Shown here: positions 8,993 to 20,800 of the stretch, in pieces
How the letters are laid out: the number at the start of each line of letters is the position of its first letter
How positions within the stretch are numbered: position 1 is the first letter of the stretch
Assembly (NCBI GenBank): GCA_946811185.2
Contig: OX328108.1
Span: forward strand, 6,099,501 to 6,163,500
DNA: 64,000 nt
DNA from: Hippopus hippopus
Lineage: Eukaryota > Mollusca > Bivalvia > Cardiida > Cardiidae
Direction: 5' to 3'
Notes under the pieces: generated by a model
Seen by the model: the letters and a program-made list of their open reading frames with translations, nothing else
Databases searched by the model: none
What the model was told of the DNA's origin: nothing
Made by a program: the position numbers and the translations under genes

Positions 8993-9655
8993 ATGAAGCA
9001 CAACTTAGATGAAATCAGCTTGGGCGATTTTCCATCAGTGGAAAACAATGGAGACGTTCTTTCATCAGTTATGAATTCGACAATTATCAATCCACCACCG
9101 GAGTTAAATTCGACAACCATCATTCCAGCGACAGTGTTTGATAACATTTATGAAGAGGTAAAGCAGCTAAATTTGAAACAAGATAGCATGATGATCCGAA
9201 TCATAGATCAGCTGGAGACTTTAAACAGACATTTGGAGGAAATTAAAACTTTAACCGCAAGTACTGATCAGCTCAGTAGAAATATCGAGGTACTACGTCA
9301 ACAGGATCAGCGCATTTCAACAACTCCTGTGAAGATTCCTGTGGAGTTCGAGTTTGATAAATCCAATCTTCACAACTTAGTGGACTCTATCGTAAGTGTT
9401 GTGAAGAAAAATCAACCAAAGAAAAATCAACCAAAGGAAAAACAACCAAGAAAAACAACAAAGCGGAAATCTGAGGAAGATGGTAGCCATCTCCACAAGA
9501 AGCAGCGAGTTGATCAAAAACCAACTACACCAATATTGACAGGGCAGGGCAAATACGGGAAAAACATTGACAATCACGTTGATTTCAAGATCCCGAAAAA
9601 ACCAAAGACAGAACGAAAACAACCAAGAAAAAACAACAAAACGGTAGGAATATGA
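8993..9655 (+). CDS. 220-aa coiled-coil protein with basic C-terminus
   Basis: Not recognised. The start is the first ATG in the predicted leader; a longer frame begins too close to the TATA box. Residues about 45-105 are Leu/Glu-rich with heptad character (coiled coil). The C-terminal 80 residues are very basic with repeated KKNQPK/KEKQPRK blocks and KKQRV. An oligomerising, DNA-binding protein is possible. The gene is followed by the AT-rich repeat block and AATAAA signals, not by a histone-type stem-loop. Only the leader is recognisable in element 2. Confidence 0.7.
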   Translation: MKHNLDEISLGDFPSVENNGDVLSSVMNSTIINPPPELNSTTIIPATVFDNIYEEVKQLNLKQDSMMIRIIDQLETLNRHLEEIKTLTASTDQLSRNIEVLRQQDQRISTTPVKIPVEFEFDKSNLHNLVDSIVSVVKKNQPKKNQPKEKQPRKTTKRKSEEDGSHLHKKQRVDQKPTTPILTGQGKYGKNIDNHVDFKIPKKPKTERKQPRKNNKTVGI

Positions 9656-10130
9656 AAACAAATATGAAAATCGTGGTGTTTGCGAATTTACATTGCATAA
9701 AATTTTGTTATATACTGTTTTTTTGCGATTAATTCATTGTAAATAATTCGTTGCGAAAAAATAATTCATTGTGATTAATTCATTGCGATTAATTCGTTGT
9801 GAATAATTCATTGTGAAAAATATTTCAGTGCGATTTTTTTTCATTGTTAAGAAAATGTTTTTCATTGTTAAGAAATTTTTTTATGATGCATTGCAAAAAA
9901 ATGTTTCATTGTGATTTTTTCATTGTCAAGAAATTTTTTCATTGTCAAGAAATTTTTTATGATGCATTGCAAAAAAAATGTTTCATTGTGATTTTTTCAT
10001 TGTCAAGAAATTTTTTTCATTGTCAAGAAATTTTTTATGATGCATTGCAAAAAAATGTTTCAATGTTTAGTTCTGTTCAGTAAATAAAAGTTCAATAAAT
10101 AAAAGTTCAAAAACAATAGAGTTCTTCATT
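9656..10130. repeat. AT-rich direct repeats and AATAAA signals (right arm)
   Basis: Inverted copy of 1980-2400, with units such as TTTCATTGTCAAGAAATTTT and AATAAA at 10083-10088 and 10094-10099. It forms the 3' region of the 220-aa gene. Confidence 0.75.
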
Positions 10131-10383
10131 CTGTTTTTCCCCCAAAAGACTTGTTCTGGTTACATTTTTCCCATACAACGTCTCATAACTTTTTTGCTAT
10201 ATTAGCATGAAACGTAGCATGGAAAAAATGTATGTGCTTTCTGCCAGGTCCGAGCTCTTTAAAAAATTTCAATCCTCCTTAAACGCATAAAACCCCGCGT
10301 TATTTTCATACATTCACCATTTCTTTGATTCTCAGCTAACGATCACTTCGAAAGCAGTGTCAATATTCGGAAACATTATCAAT

Positions 10384-10600
10384 ATGGAGGAGGTCAATCA
10401 TCAACTACGTGAGGCTCTCCAAGAGTATCTAAATGCAGGGCAACAGTTATTGTAACTAACCACTCATCTCGTAGGAGTGGAGAAATAAAAACAACTGCAA
10501 CGTATAACACAGCTCTACAAAGATCTCAGTGGAAAGATTACTTCAACTATTTTTAAAGACAACGTCTGGCATCATCTTAGTCATTTACCAAGTGAATTTC
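10384..10600 (+). pseudogene. Broken right-arm copy of the 88-aa gene
   Basis: Same start region as the 88-aa gene (ATGGAGGAGGTCAATC) but an in-frame TAA at codon 24 (10453-10455), followed by indels. The downstream stem-loop is also decayed (near 10652-10668). Confidence 0.85.
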
Positions 10601-10802
10601 GGATGTTGTCATTAGAAGTGGGAAAAAAACATAGCCTCCAAAAACAAAACAGTCCATTTCACGACTACCTATCTACCACGAAAGTTCTATCTTTCTTCAA
10701 ATTGTCAAAAAACTCAAAATTGTCAAAAAACTCAAAATTGTCAAAAAACTCAAAAGATTCACAATCAAAAAAAAGTCATAGGTTAGTTAAACTCTAGTTT
10801 TT

Positions 10803-10910
10803 CTAACCCGAACAAGAAAATGTAACAAACCCACGGATTGGCCAACAATAAAATCCCCGAACAAGAAAATGTAACAAACCCATGGGTTGGCCAACAATAA
10901 AACATTTAGT
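10803..10910. repeat. Two-copy repeat, inverted match of 1190-1278
   Basis: Two units around GAACAAGAAAATGTAACAAA, upstream of the right-arm CCAAT motif. Confidence 0.7.
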
Positions 10911-10933
10911 ATTAGAAATAAAACGCTGATTCT

Positions 10934-11065
10934 GATTGGATAACATTAATTTGGAGCCAAAACAGCATGAAACGCTGACGCGGGAAAAACATAGAAGAAA
11001 ATGACGTCATGGGTCAACTAGTTCAATCCTCCTGTAAAGCTATAAAACCCAGCGTTATTTCCCGC
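10934..11065 (+). promoter_or_regulatory. CCAAT / E2F-type / CRE / TATA promoter of the 70-aa gene
   Basis: Inverted CCAAT (GATTGG) at 10934-10939, GCGGGAAA at 10980-10987, TGACGTCA at 11002-11009, TATAAAA at 11041-11047 and a second E2F-type TTTCCCGC at 11058-11065 inside the predicted leader. The inverted left-arm promoter carries the same set. Confidence 0.7.
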
Positions 11066-11096
11066 ACATTGTTCATTTCTTCGAGTTGCAGATAAG

Positions 11097-11309
11097 ATGG
11101 AGACTGCACTTAGGGACATGGATTTTTGGGAGCTTGCCCAACTGTCGGAGAAGAAGAAGGTCGTTGTACCAAAAACAGAAAGTTGGGATGATGACAACGA
11201 GGCACCGTTCTCGCTGAACTTCAACCTAGACGCTCAGGAGCTGAAAAGGTTAAAGAGGCGGGCAGCGAGTAGCTGCCCAGCCTGCAGGAAGGTTGGAGGT
11301 TGTGCTTAA
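11097..11309 (+). CDS. 70-aa small protein with KRLKRR and conserved Cys tail
   Basis: Not recognised. The N-terminus METALRDMDFWELAQLS is conserved with the 77-aa protein of element 2. An acidic middle (SWDDDNEAP) leads to FSLNF and a basic KRLKRR, a likely nuclear signal. The end CPACRKVGGCA is also conserved. Conservation between elements that otherwise diverge argues for function. It has the full promoter and two stem-loops right after the stop codon. Confidence 0.7.
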   Translation: METALRDMDFWELAQLSEKKKVVVPKTESWDDDNEAPFSLNFNLDAQELKRLKRRAASSCPACRKVGGCA

Positions 11310-11329
11310 AAACACAACCTCCAAAACCA

Positions 11330-11345
11330 GGTCCCTTTTAGGGCC
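11330..11345 (+). terminator. First histone-type stem-loop after the 70-aa gene
   Basis: GGTCCCTTTTAGGGCC with 5' flank CCAAAACCA and 3' flank ACCCC, close to the canonical histone context. It starts 20 nt after the stop codon. One stem pair is imperfect here; the element 2 counterpart at 33929 is fully paired. Confidence 0.65.
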
Positions 11346-11353
11346 ACCCCAAC

Positions 11354-11369
11354 AGCCCTTTTCAGGGCT
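11354..11369 (+). terminator. Second histone-type stem-loop after the 70-aa gene
   Basis: AGCCCTTTTCAGGGCT followed by AACCATC, 44 nt after the stop codon. Confidence 0.7.
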
Positions 11370-11389
11370 AACCATCTACCACGGAAGAT

Positions 11390-11900
11390 CTACCTTTCTT
11401 CAAATTGTCAGACGTAAGTTCTATCTTTTCTTCAAATTGTCATTTCTTCAAATTGTCAGACGAAAGTTCTACCTTCAAGCTGTTAGACGAAAGTTCTATC
11501 TTCAAGTTGTCATTTCTTCAAATTGTCACAGCTCTTTTCAGAGCTAACCCAACAGTCCTTTTCAGGACTAACCATCTACCACGAAAGTTCTATCTTCAAG
11601 ATGTCAGACGAAAGTTCTGCCTTCAAGCTGACAGACGAAAGTTCTATCTTCAAGTTGTCATTTCTTCAAATTGTCACAGCTCTTTTCAGAGCTAACCCAA
11701 CAGTCCTTTTCAGGACTAACCATCTACCACGAAAGTTCTATCTTCAAGATGTCAGACGAAAGTTCTATCTTCAAGCTGTCAGACGAAAGTTCTATCTTCA
11801 AGTTGTCATTTCTTCAAATTGTCACAGCTCTTTTCAGAGCTAACCCAACAGTCCTTTTCAGGACTAACCATCTACCACGAAAGTTCTATCTTTCTTTTAG
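11390..11900 (+). repeat. Array of 148-bp units carrying paired stem-loops
   Basis: Units repeat GACGAAAGTTCTATCTTCAA and TTTCTTCAAATTGTCA plus two stem-loops each: AGCTCTTTTCAGAGCT then AGTCCTTTTCAGGACT. Loop pairs lie at 11530/11554, 11678/11702 and 11826/11850, exactly 148 bp apart. The AGCTCT loop is followed by AACCCA. Short ORFs across the array are a by-product of its periodicity. Confidence 0.85.
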
Positions 11901-12470
11901 AAGAGACGCGTTCCAAAAGAGTTATACTCCAGAGAGTTATACTGCAAAGAGTAAGAATCATTCATAGATGCAGAAAAAGACTAAATCCAACTCAGTGCTC
12001 AGTCTTTTAGAAAGAAAAAATCATTCATAGAGATGTAAAAAGACTAAGTCCAACTCAATGGTCAACCTTTTAGAAAGAGAGAAAATCATTCATAGGGAAA
12101 AAAAGCTAAGACCAACTCAGTGATATAAGATAAATTTCCTTTTAGAAAAGAGAAATCAATCATAGAGATGCAGAAAAAAGTCTAAGTCCAACCCAGTGCT
12201 CAGTCTTTTAGAAAGAAAAAATCATTCATAGAGATGTAAAAAGACTAAGTCCAACTCAATGGTCAACCTTTTAGAAAGAGAGAAAATCATTCATAGGGGA
12301 AAAAAGCTAAGACCAGCTCAGTGATATAAGATAAATTTCCTTTTAGAAAAGAGAAATCATTCATAGAGATGCAGAAAAAAGTCTAAGTCCAACTCAATGG
12401 TCAGGCAATTAGAAAGAGAAAAAATCATCCATAGGGTGAAAAAACTAAGTCCAACTCAGTGATCTGACCA
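11900..12470. repeat. Element 1 right-arm minisatellite
   Basis: Inverted match of 90-540: units with CTAAGTCCAACTCA and AATCATTCATAG separated by A-runs, about 63 bp or multiples. Confidence 0.85.
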
Positions 12471-12760
12471 TTTTTTACCCAGCCTGTCAGTCATAAGGCC
12501 TGCACTTTGAATGCTAAATCCCTCTCAGGGTAGAGAGCCTAGGAAAAACTCCCCCCCTTTTCCCTTTTTTGCAAAAAATTCCGCTCAGGGACGAGAGCCT
12601 GGGGCATTTTTGTCCCCAGTTGCTGTCCACACGGCCGCCATTTTGAATGCTAAATCCCTCTCAGGGAAGAGAGCCTAGGGACAAAATAAAAAAAAAATCT
12701 TTCGGGGACAGCAACTAGGGACACATTTTTGTCAGGGACGGTGATGTAGGGCACTCAGGG
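12471..12760. repeat. Terminal iterons of element 1
   Basis: Four spaced copies of a motif like CTCAGGGACGAGAGCCTGGG, near 12531, 12593, 12658 and 12754. Between the first three are conserved TTTTGAATGCTAAATCC blocks. The same set occurs at both ends of element 2. Candidate binding sites for a replication or integration protein. Confidence 0.65.
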
Positions 12761-12811
12761 AAGAGAGACCGCGGACACACCCAGGGCTTGGGTGTGTCCG
12801 CGGTCTCTCTT
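12761..12811. repeat. Terminal 22-bp hairpin of element 1
   Basis: Perfect inverted repeat with 22-nt arms (12761-12782 and 12790-12811) and a 7-nt loop, ending 11 nt before the element tip. Element 2 has a hairpin of identical size and position but different sequence. Confidence 0.85.
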
Positions 12812-12943
12812 CCTTTACTACTACTTGTGGTAGAGGGCTAAAAGCATTGATTTTCCATGCTTTACAAATTTGCTGTAAAACTGGCTCAGAAGGTACCCGG
12901 GCCAAGTTCCTATCTTCGTTGAGATTTTTTTTTTTATTTTCAG

Positions 12944-13023
12944 ATAAGATGTCAAGGAACTCCCTTGGAATAAAGGGTAGTGCTAAATGGCTTGTATATC
13001 TGAATCATTTTATAACAGGCTGG
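12944..13023 (+). CDS. SLC40A1: Ferroportin exon 1 (first coding exon)
   Basis: Acceptor TATTTTCAG ends at 12943, so an untranslated upstream exon is implied. ATG at 12949 encodes 25 residues, including SAKWLVYLNHFITGW, matching the start of the first transmembrane segment of ferroportins. Donor GTAAGA follows at 13024. Confidence 0.88.
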
Positions 13024-16000
13024 GTAAGAAAGTTTTATGTTTTGTATGTTTCGTCATACCGAGATTGTTTGATTGATTGAATGATGTTTTACGCCGCTTT
13101 CAACATTATTTCAGTCATACCACGGCGACAGCTCACATATTCATGTATTCCTGGGTTTTACCGGTACTAGGCTAGGGCTCTGAGGTGTCTTGCCCAAGGA
13201 CACTCCCACGAAAAACCCAGTAGATTCAGAATGGCTCGAACCCGGGGCCTCCAGGTTACGAATCCCACACTTTACCACTGAGCCACGCAGGACCCCTTGT
13301 CATACCGAGGCATTCGCTTATCACCCCATTGTTTGTTAAGAGATAATCAATAGTGTTGGACTGCTAGCGTTATTCTCCGAATTCAATGCTAAACCTTCGG
13401 GGACTGTCGTCGTCTTCTGTCCTTTGATTTATTTACCTATTCTTACGAACATGGACTTTCGCAACAAATGCATAGCTCAGATACAAACAGCACCTTGCGG
13501 GATTCGAACTCGTGCGGAAAAGATCAACATTTATTGAGGTTTAAAAAGACCAACACCGTAACCACTGAGCTAAAGAGAATTCCTTCCAACGCAGTTGTTA
13601 TGTATTGATTTTATACGGGATGAAGCTATGCAGTAAAGAAGTAGTGATCTCTCGTAACACTATACATTAGTTGAGACCAGTGGCCAAACAAAGGATGCAC
13701 GGCATGGACTTACAAAAAACTAGAACTGTCGCAAAGCGGACAAATACCTCCACCGGCACCTTGTCACGGACGCAGCACAATCAGAGAACGGAAATAATTT
13801 TCAAAACAGAGATCTTTGGTGACCTTGACCTTTGACCTATGTGACCCCCCCCCCCAAACAATAGGGCACCTCATTGGGGCATGAGCAACAATTGCATAAA
13901 GTTTCAGGGTCCTCGGTCAAACAACTATAAAGTTAGAGCATGGAAACGATTTTAAAACAAAGTTCACCTGTGATGTTGACCTTTGACCTATGTGACCCGA
14001 AAACGATAGAACACCTTCTTGGGCCATGAGCAACATTTATACAAAATTTCAGGGTCCTAGGTCAAACGGCCCTTGAATTAGAGCACGGAAACGAAAACAA
14101 GACGGACGGACGGACATGCTGAAACTAGTATACTCCCCTCTACTTCGTAGATGGGGATATAAAATCAAATTGTGATGTCTTATGTGGCTTAAAGTGTCAT
14201 ACTACGTTCCTCTTTTTTTGCAACTTTTCCTTTAAGAGCATGAAATATTACCGAGATTTTGTGAAATAAATCGATGAAATAGGTGCTGAATAACTTACAA
14301 GTCACATCTTTTTTAAAGGTTCCTTTGTAAAACCAGCTATGTCTAAAAACAAGATAAATATCTTTAAAAAAGATAGACGGCGTTAATTTGCCAACAAATA
14401 ATCATGTACCCGTAAAATAAACATGTCTACATTGATTACCGATCACAAATTTCTATTTTTTTAAAATTTGATATCATTACCAAAAAGTAGGTCAAAAGCC
14501 AGCAATTTCAGCTCCGCCGAATAAACAAGAGCACGGTATACTGCTGGCAACGCTCCGCTGCAGTTGCCCACGTTGCAGTCTGATCTTGGTCTACACTCTC
14601 TGTCGCTCTATAAATAGTCTCTGTCATGTAAACGCCACTCTATGTCAAATAATTTAACGAAAAATTATGTTTGTTATCGTAAAAAATAAATAACCCTTTA
14701 CCAAACAGTCTGGGTTTTAACGACCCTGTCGTCAAAGAAAGCCTTCGAAAACATTATCGGAAAATAAGAAAATGCTGGTAACCAGCATTTTCTCCTTTTC
14801 CCACAATGTTTCCATCGCATAAGAGAATTCTTAGTATCAATTTTTGAATTTGCATGTTTGAATTTAGAGGAGTGTAAGATTTTTCGTTTTGGGAGAGGGG
14901 TTTACTTAAGGATGACATTCTTATTATGGATTATACGGTAATACTCGTAAACAGCGTGACTATGAAACCTGTGTCCCGAGGCCCGCTAACTCAGTCGGTA
15001 GCGTGCAGGACTTGAGAACATGGGGTCCAGGGTTCGATCCCTGGCAACGACCCCTGGCTCGGCCAATTTCTTTCCGAGGATTGATGATAATCACTACGAC
15101 AGGATTCATTCCTCTCCCACCGCTGACCATTGTTTCGACGATGAGCATGTGGGAAAGCAGCCAGTGGCTTGGAAAGAAAATCGTGCGAAGTACTGGTAAA
15201 AAAGACTCCAGGAACGCATAGATAGGTGCACTGGCCGCCGCGATATAACTGAAATAATGTTGAAAACGGCGTTAAACACCATACAATCAATCAATAAAAC
15301 CGGTGAGTCCACGATAAGGAGTGTAGTATTATAGTACTTCGGGCATATTTCGTCACATGGAAAATGTTGACTCCTTACCTGACGACAAACACGTAGACTT
15401 GTCCAAAACCAAAGCATTTGCAGACGACTAATTAAGTTCTGCTTAAATAATGGAGTTTGCCTTTGAAACGGTAGAAACTTAAAAAAGAAAAAACTTAAAA
15501 ACGCAAAATTGAATTCCTAAATACATGTATACAACAATTCAGAAATTCATATTGTACGAAAAGGGCGGTATTGTGTTACTTGTATATAAACAATTGTCAA
15601 ATAGAACAAGACAAATTTATGATACATGGCATCATAGAAGCCGCAATCTTGTGGTGGACAATTTCAGAAATATTGAATTTCTAGAAAAAATGTGATGACA
15701 TTTTGTATCTGTTCCCCCCCCCCCCCGGAAGATCATGACAAATGATACTAAAATGCAAGATAAAAAAGCCAGAAGTCAAGGGAGGAATCTTAAATTATCT
15801 TGTACCATTATTATCATAATAATCATCATTATCATTTAAAGTGATGATGCGTATGTGAGAAAACGTGTAAAAGCATTGGAATTTTCAAATTTCTACTCAA
15901 AGTTTCAAAATGGAGAAATTGCGCATGAATTCAAGTACAGAATTTTACATTATTAAACGATTTTAAAAAGCAAACTTCTGTAGGGGCATCAAAGGCGACA

Positions 16001-17860
16001 CTGCATAATTATGTAAGTTAGTAATTATTCAAAGTGATATTTAGATCGTTATTCACGTAGATCTACATGTATATACAATTTTTTTAGTGATATTTTCTTT
16101 GTGTTTCATTTTTTTACTAAAAGAAAAAAGAAAAAAAATATTCAACAACTTTCTTCAAAAACATTATCATTTTGCTTGTCAAAAAGAATCTTAGCCTGCT
16201 TGTAACAAAGTGAATCTTTACATTTCTACTCCAGAATTAGAGACTTTTGCATAGTATTTCCAAAATTCTTCTGATCATAGCCCATAGCCTTCACAGTTGG
16301 CGCAAACCACTAAAAAAAAACAAAATTATTATTTTAAGTCTTTAAGGATCTGGATATATTCAACAACAACATAGTAACTATTACTATATATATATCGTTT
16401 AATAAAAATTAGTTTGAACCATTTTCTGCAAATGCCTTGTACAAACCTATAAAATTTCTAATGTAAACTTCAAGAGCCATTCAAACCCTTGACCAGCAGA
16501 GACGTAAAAAGTTGTATATGCACAGTGATAGGTTTGGTAATAACTTTATCCTTTCAACTACACCGAATGAAATTAATATACTGAGTAAGGAAAATGAAAC
16601 AAGAAATTTTTACGTTTACAGTATCTTACAAGATATTTAAGAAATGTTACACAGGCTTATGTACTGTCTGATCTTGATCTATTTCTGTCATTTTCGAAGT
16701 TTCAACCCTTAGAGCATAATGCACCACTTTGGTATTTTTTGTGGACAACGTACATCACGATCCATACATTTTTCACGGGTATTGTAGATCAGGACGATAC
16801 TGTACAGAACTTACAGTCTGATCAAATAAGCTTCGACACACAATACATTAAATGCTAAATTTTACAGGGCTCATAAGGTAGATCGTCCATGTTACAAAAT
16901 TCCATGAGACTAAAGTGTCGACGAAGGGAAGAAAAAGGGTTATCGCTTCACAAGTAGGCCTATTCTATAAATAGCTGATGTCAGCTCTTACTGTGTAGGG
17001 AGGTAACCAATCTATTCCTTGATCAAAGGTTAACCGCCCTATTATCTTTACAGATTAAAACTGGACGAACACTTGTACACAAGACAAATTTATGATGCAT
17101 AGCATCATAGAAGCCGCAATCTTTTGGTGGACAATTTCAGAAATAGATCTATTGACTCTCTTGAGAAATTGTGATTACATTTTTTGTATCTGTTTTTACC
17201 CCCACCCCCCACCAACGGAAAATCATGACAAATGATACTAAAATGCAAGGAAAAAAGAAACAGAAAATAATGTGTACATGTATTCTAATTCCAAAAAAAA
17301 AAGTTTAGAGAGGAATCTTATATAATCTTGTTATTATATTATTATTATTATAAAGTGATGTTTATTTGGAAACAACAAAAAAAAAAAAAACCCACGTAAA
17401 AGCATCGGAATTTTTAAATTTCTACTCGAAATTTGAAAATGGAGAATTGCGCATTCAAATACAACATTTTCCATTTCTTAACTGATTTTAGAAAGGAAAC
17501 TTCCCTAGCAGCATCAAAGGCATTACTACAGAATTATTTAAGTTACCAATTGTTCAAAGTGATATTAAGATCGTTATTCACATATGACGTTTACATGTAT
17601 GTACAATTTTTATCGGTGATCTCTTCTTTGTGTTTCATTTTTTTTACAACAACAAAAAAAAAAAAAAATATTCAACAACTTTTTCTAAAAGATGATCTAC
17701 TTGCTTGTCAAAACTGAGTATCTTAGCATGCTTGTAACACAGTGAATCTTTACATTTCTACTCTAGAAACAAAAACTTTTGCATGGCATCTCCAAAATTA
17801 TTCTGATCATAGCCTGCACAGTTGGCACGAACCACTTTTCTTTTATTCCTGAAATAGCAG

Positions 17861-17899
<39 letters not shown>

Positions 17900-20800
17900 C
17901 ATTGTTAAGTCTTTAAAGATCTGGATCTATTCAACCACAACATAATAACTATTGCTATACATATTTCGTTTAATAAACAGTAGTTTGAACCATTTTCTGC
18001 ATAGGCCTTGTACATACCTAGTGTGAAACTTCTAATGTAAATTTCAAGAGCTATTCTACACCTTTGACCAGCAGCGACGTAAAAAGTTGTATATTCACAG
18101 TAATAAGGTTCTGTAATAATTTAAACCCTTCGACTACACAACGAAATAAATACACTGAGTAAGGAAAACAAACAAGATTTTCTTTTATGTTTACGAAATA
18201 TCTTATAGAATATTAAAAAAAGAAATATTACGCGGGCTATGTGCTGTCTGATCTTCATCTATTTCCGTCATTTTCGAGCAGCTTCAACCCTTAGAGCACC
18301 AGGCACCACCATGATGATTACTGTAGTCAATGTACATCACGATCCATACGTCATGTTTCAAGCAGACCTGGTTTCAAGGGTTCTGTAGATCAGGACAATA
18401 CCGTACAGCACGTACAGTCTGATCATAACAGCTTCAACACACAATACAGTAAATGCTAAATCTTACAGGTCTCATAAGGTAGATGTTTCGTGTAACAAAA
18501 ATCCATTGGGCTAATGTGTAGACGAAGGGAAGAAAAAGGGTTATCTTTTCGCAAGTATTCTATAAATAGCTGACGTAGACGCCTCTTGTGTAGGGAGCTA
18601 ACCAGTCTATACCTTGATCAAAGGTTAACCGCCGTTTTAACCTTTACAAATTAAGATTGGACGAAAAACTTGTACATAAAATTGCTTCTGATTATCATAT
18701 TCTAAGATACTCCCTATATCATAATCATTATTATTTTGTTTTGTAAAAAGGTAGACAAATGCGAAAACCATTGAGAGGTGGGTGAGCTTGTGATAAACGG
18801 AAAGCATAACAACTTCGTCTGGGAAAACAGAAGGAATCCTATATGTTTGAAAACTTCGGGGGACTAGCCAATTAAAGGATTTTTATCTTTCTGTATTTTT
18901 ATTGTTATTTGGGAATGAACTAAACATTGCAAGAAAACCAGGTTTGAATTTCATGCAGGTCTGTAAGAATATTTAAGAAATAGTCATGTGGAGTAATTCT
19001 GTCACAACAACACAACACTATTAGAAATTTTACAAAAATAATGACCAATCGAATAATTACTGATCATCTACATGGTAAATAGTTTAGGTACATTCCTACT
19101 GGAAGCCGCTTTCGAGCGGCTTCCAATAAAACTGTTTCTGATTATCATATTCTAAGATGCTGTCCATCTCATAATTATCATTAGTTTGTTTTGCAAAAAA
19201 GTAGACAAATGCGAAAACCGTTTAGAGGTGGGAGAACCTATGATAAACGGAAAGCATTGTAATTTCGTTTGGAAACAAGGAAGGAATCCTTTAAGTTGGA
19301 AAAGTTCGAGGGACTAGCCAATAAAAGGAAGGTTATTGGAACTGTATTTTCATTGTTATTTGAGAATGAACTTTTATTGCAAGAAAACTAGAGTTGATGT
19401 TCATGTAGGTCTGATTGAATATTTGAGAAAGAGTCATGTAGAGTAATTTTATAACACTAACACGACATTATTAGGAAATTTCCAAAAATAATCACCAGTC
19501 GAATAATTACCGATCATCTACATGGTAAATAGTTTAGGTACATTCCTACTGGAAGCCGCTTTCGAGTGGCTTCCAATAAGAAATATCTTTAAATGGATAG
19601 ACGTCGAAAATTTGCCAGCAAATAAGCAGGGGCCCTCAAAATAATCATGTCTACATTTTTGACCAATCACAAATTTCTGTTTATTCATTTGTTATCAAGC
19701 CCGCCCGGGTGGCTCAGTGGTGAGCGTGTCAGACTCATGACCTGGTGGTTGTGACTTCGATACCCGGTTGAGGCGAACTTTCTTTCCGGCGTATTTTCGC
19801 CTCTCACCTCTGCTGAAGCATGAGAAAAAAGTAGTCGGTGGCTTTGGAAAGAATGTTATGTTAGTACTGGTGTGAGAAAGCCAGGAAACACATGTGCGTC
19901 ACCGACCGCCATGATATGACCTTAGCTGTTAAAGTGGCATTAAACCCCAATACAACCAACAACCAACCATTTGTTATCAATACTAAAAAGTAGGTCAAAA
20001 TCCTGGACATTCAGCTTCGCCGAAAAACACAGAATAGGTGTATATAGAATTCAGAATGTTTATTTGTTGGTTTGTTCGTTCCATGTATAGTGTTGAACGC
20101 CGTTTTAAACAATATTTCAGTTTTATATTTGCCATACTCTGTGAAAAGGGGGGATTAAAGATGCAACTTTACTCGTTTTCATCCAGTTTTGTAACCAATT
20201 TTATCTTTATTTTATGAAATTATAATCATTATTGTACCTTCGTGCCAAATGTTGCTCCTGACGGTTGCACAGATTACGACGGATAGAAAATACATTTCAT
20301 TCAGATGATTCTATTGCGGCTAGCCATAGACATAACAACCACAGTTTCCGGTTTAAATCAAAGACAAATCCCTGGCGTCTCTTTATCTCCATACCCCTTA
20401 TATCGATTTTTCATCTACGTTTACACGGTTATCTAGATTCTACACACTGTAAAGTTTTAACAGCGTTTGATTACTCCCTGGCTGTAAGGGTGCATCTGCA
20501 AAAGGTGTCGACTCATTTCAGGAAATATTCAAATTGACACTTGTCATGTTAGCCATGGTCTATGAAATGGGGGTTTAATGCCTCTGCAAAAAGTATCGAC
20601 CCAGGTCAGCGTGCGCAGTTCGCGCAGGCTGGCCTGAGTCGAAACTTTTTGCTATTGGTCAGTTTTTTTGCATGTCCAAAGACAAGTTTACCTCCTGATT
20701 CAGTTGAATGTTTGACAAAATGGACTTGATGGAACCATAATTATGTCATGACTCGCTACGTATAATGCATCGCGGAGGTGCGTTAAAATCCCATTTGCCG

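Larger units (their letters stand above)
80..12822. mobile_element. Element 1: Maverick/Polinton-like DNA virus-like element, left tip missing
   Basis: A virus-like element with long inverted arms (about 80-2400 and 9660-12822) around a core of DNA polymerase B, a CCHC protein, an F-box-like protein and small ORFs. The right tip ends CCTTTACTACT, the mirror of the AGTAGTAAAGG tip of element 2. AG...CT ends, long inverted repeats and PolB fit Maverick/Polinton elements. The left arm stops inside its minisatellite near base 80, so the left tip is deleted or outside the window and no target duplication can be confirmed. No integrase, ATPase, capsid or protease is seen. The PolB frame is open throughout, so the copy is younger or better preserved than element 2. 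Confidence 0.85.

Noticed and set aside
11390..11900. Array text TCTTTCTTCAAATTGTC resembling the 5' end and Sm site of U7 snRNA
   Set aside because: The match is short and the Sm-like part is imperfect. No terminal U7 hairpin was found, so no U7 gene is claimed.
11405..11967. Several overlapping ORFs of 60-106 codons in the stem-loop arrays
   Set aside because: They arise because the 148-bp unit stays open in more than one frame. They overlap each other and have no start context.
80..12822. Integrase, capsid, ATPase or protease of a standard Polinton
   Set aside because: No ORF of suitable length or motif remains in either element after the listed genes.
14981..15052. tRNA gene
   Set aside because: A and B boxes are present, but the sequence continues into a SINE body and tail repeated elsewhere in the window.
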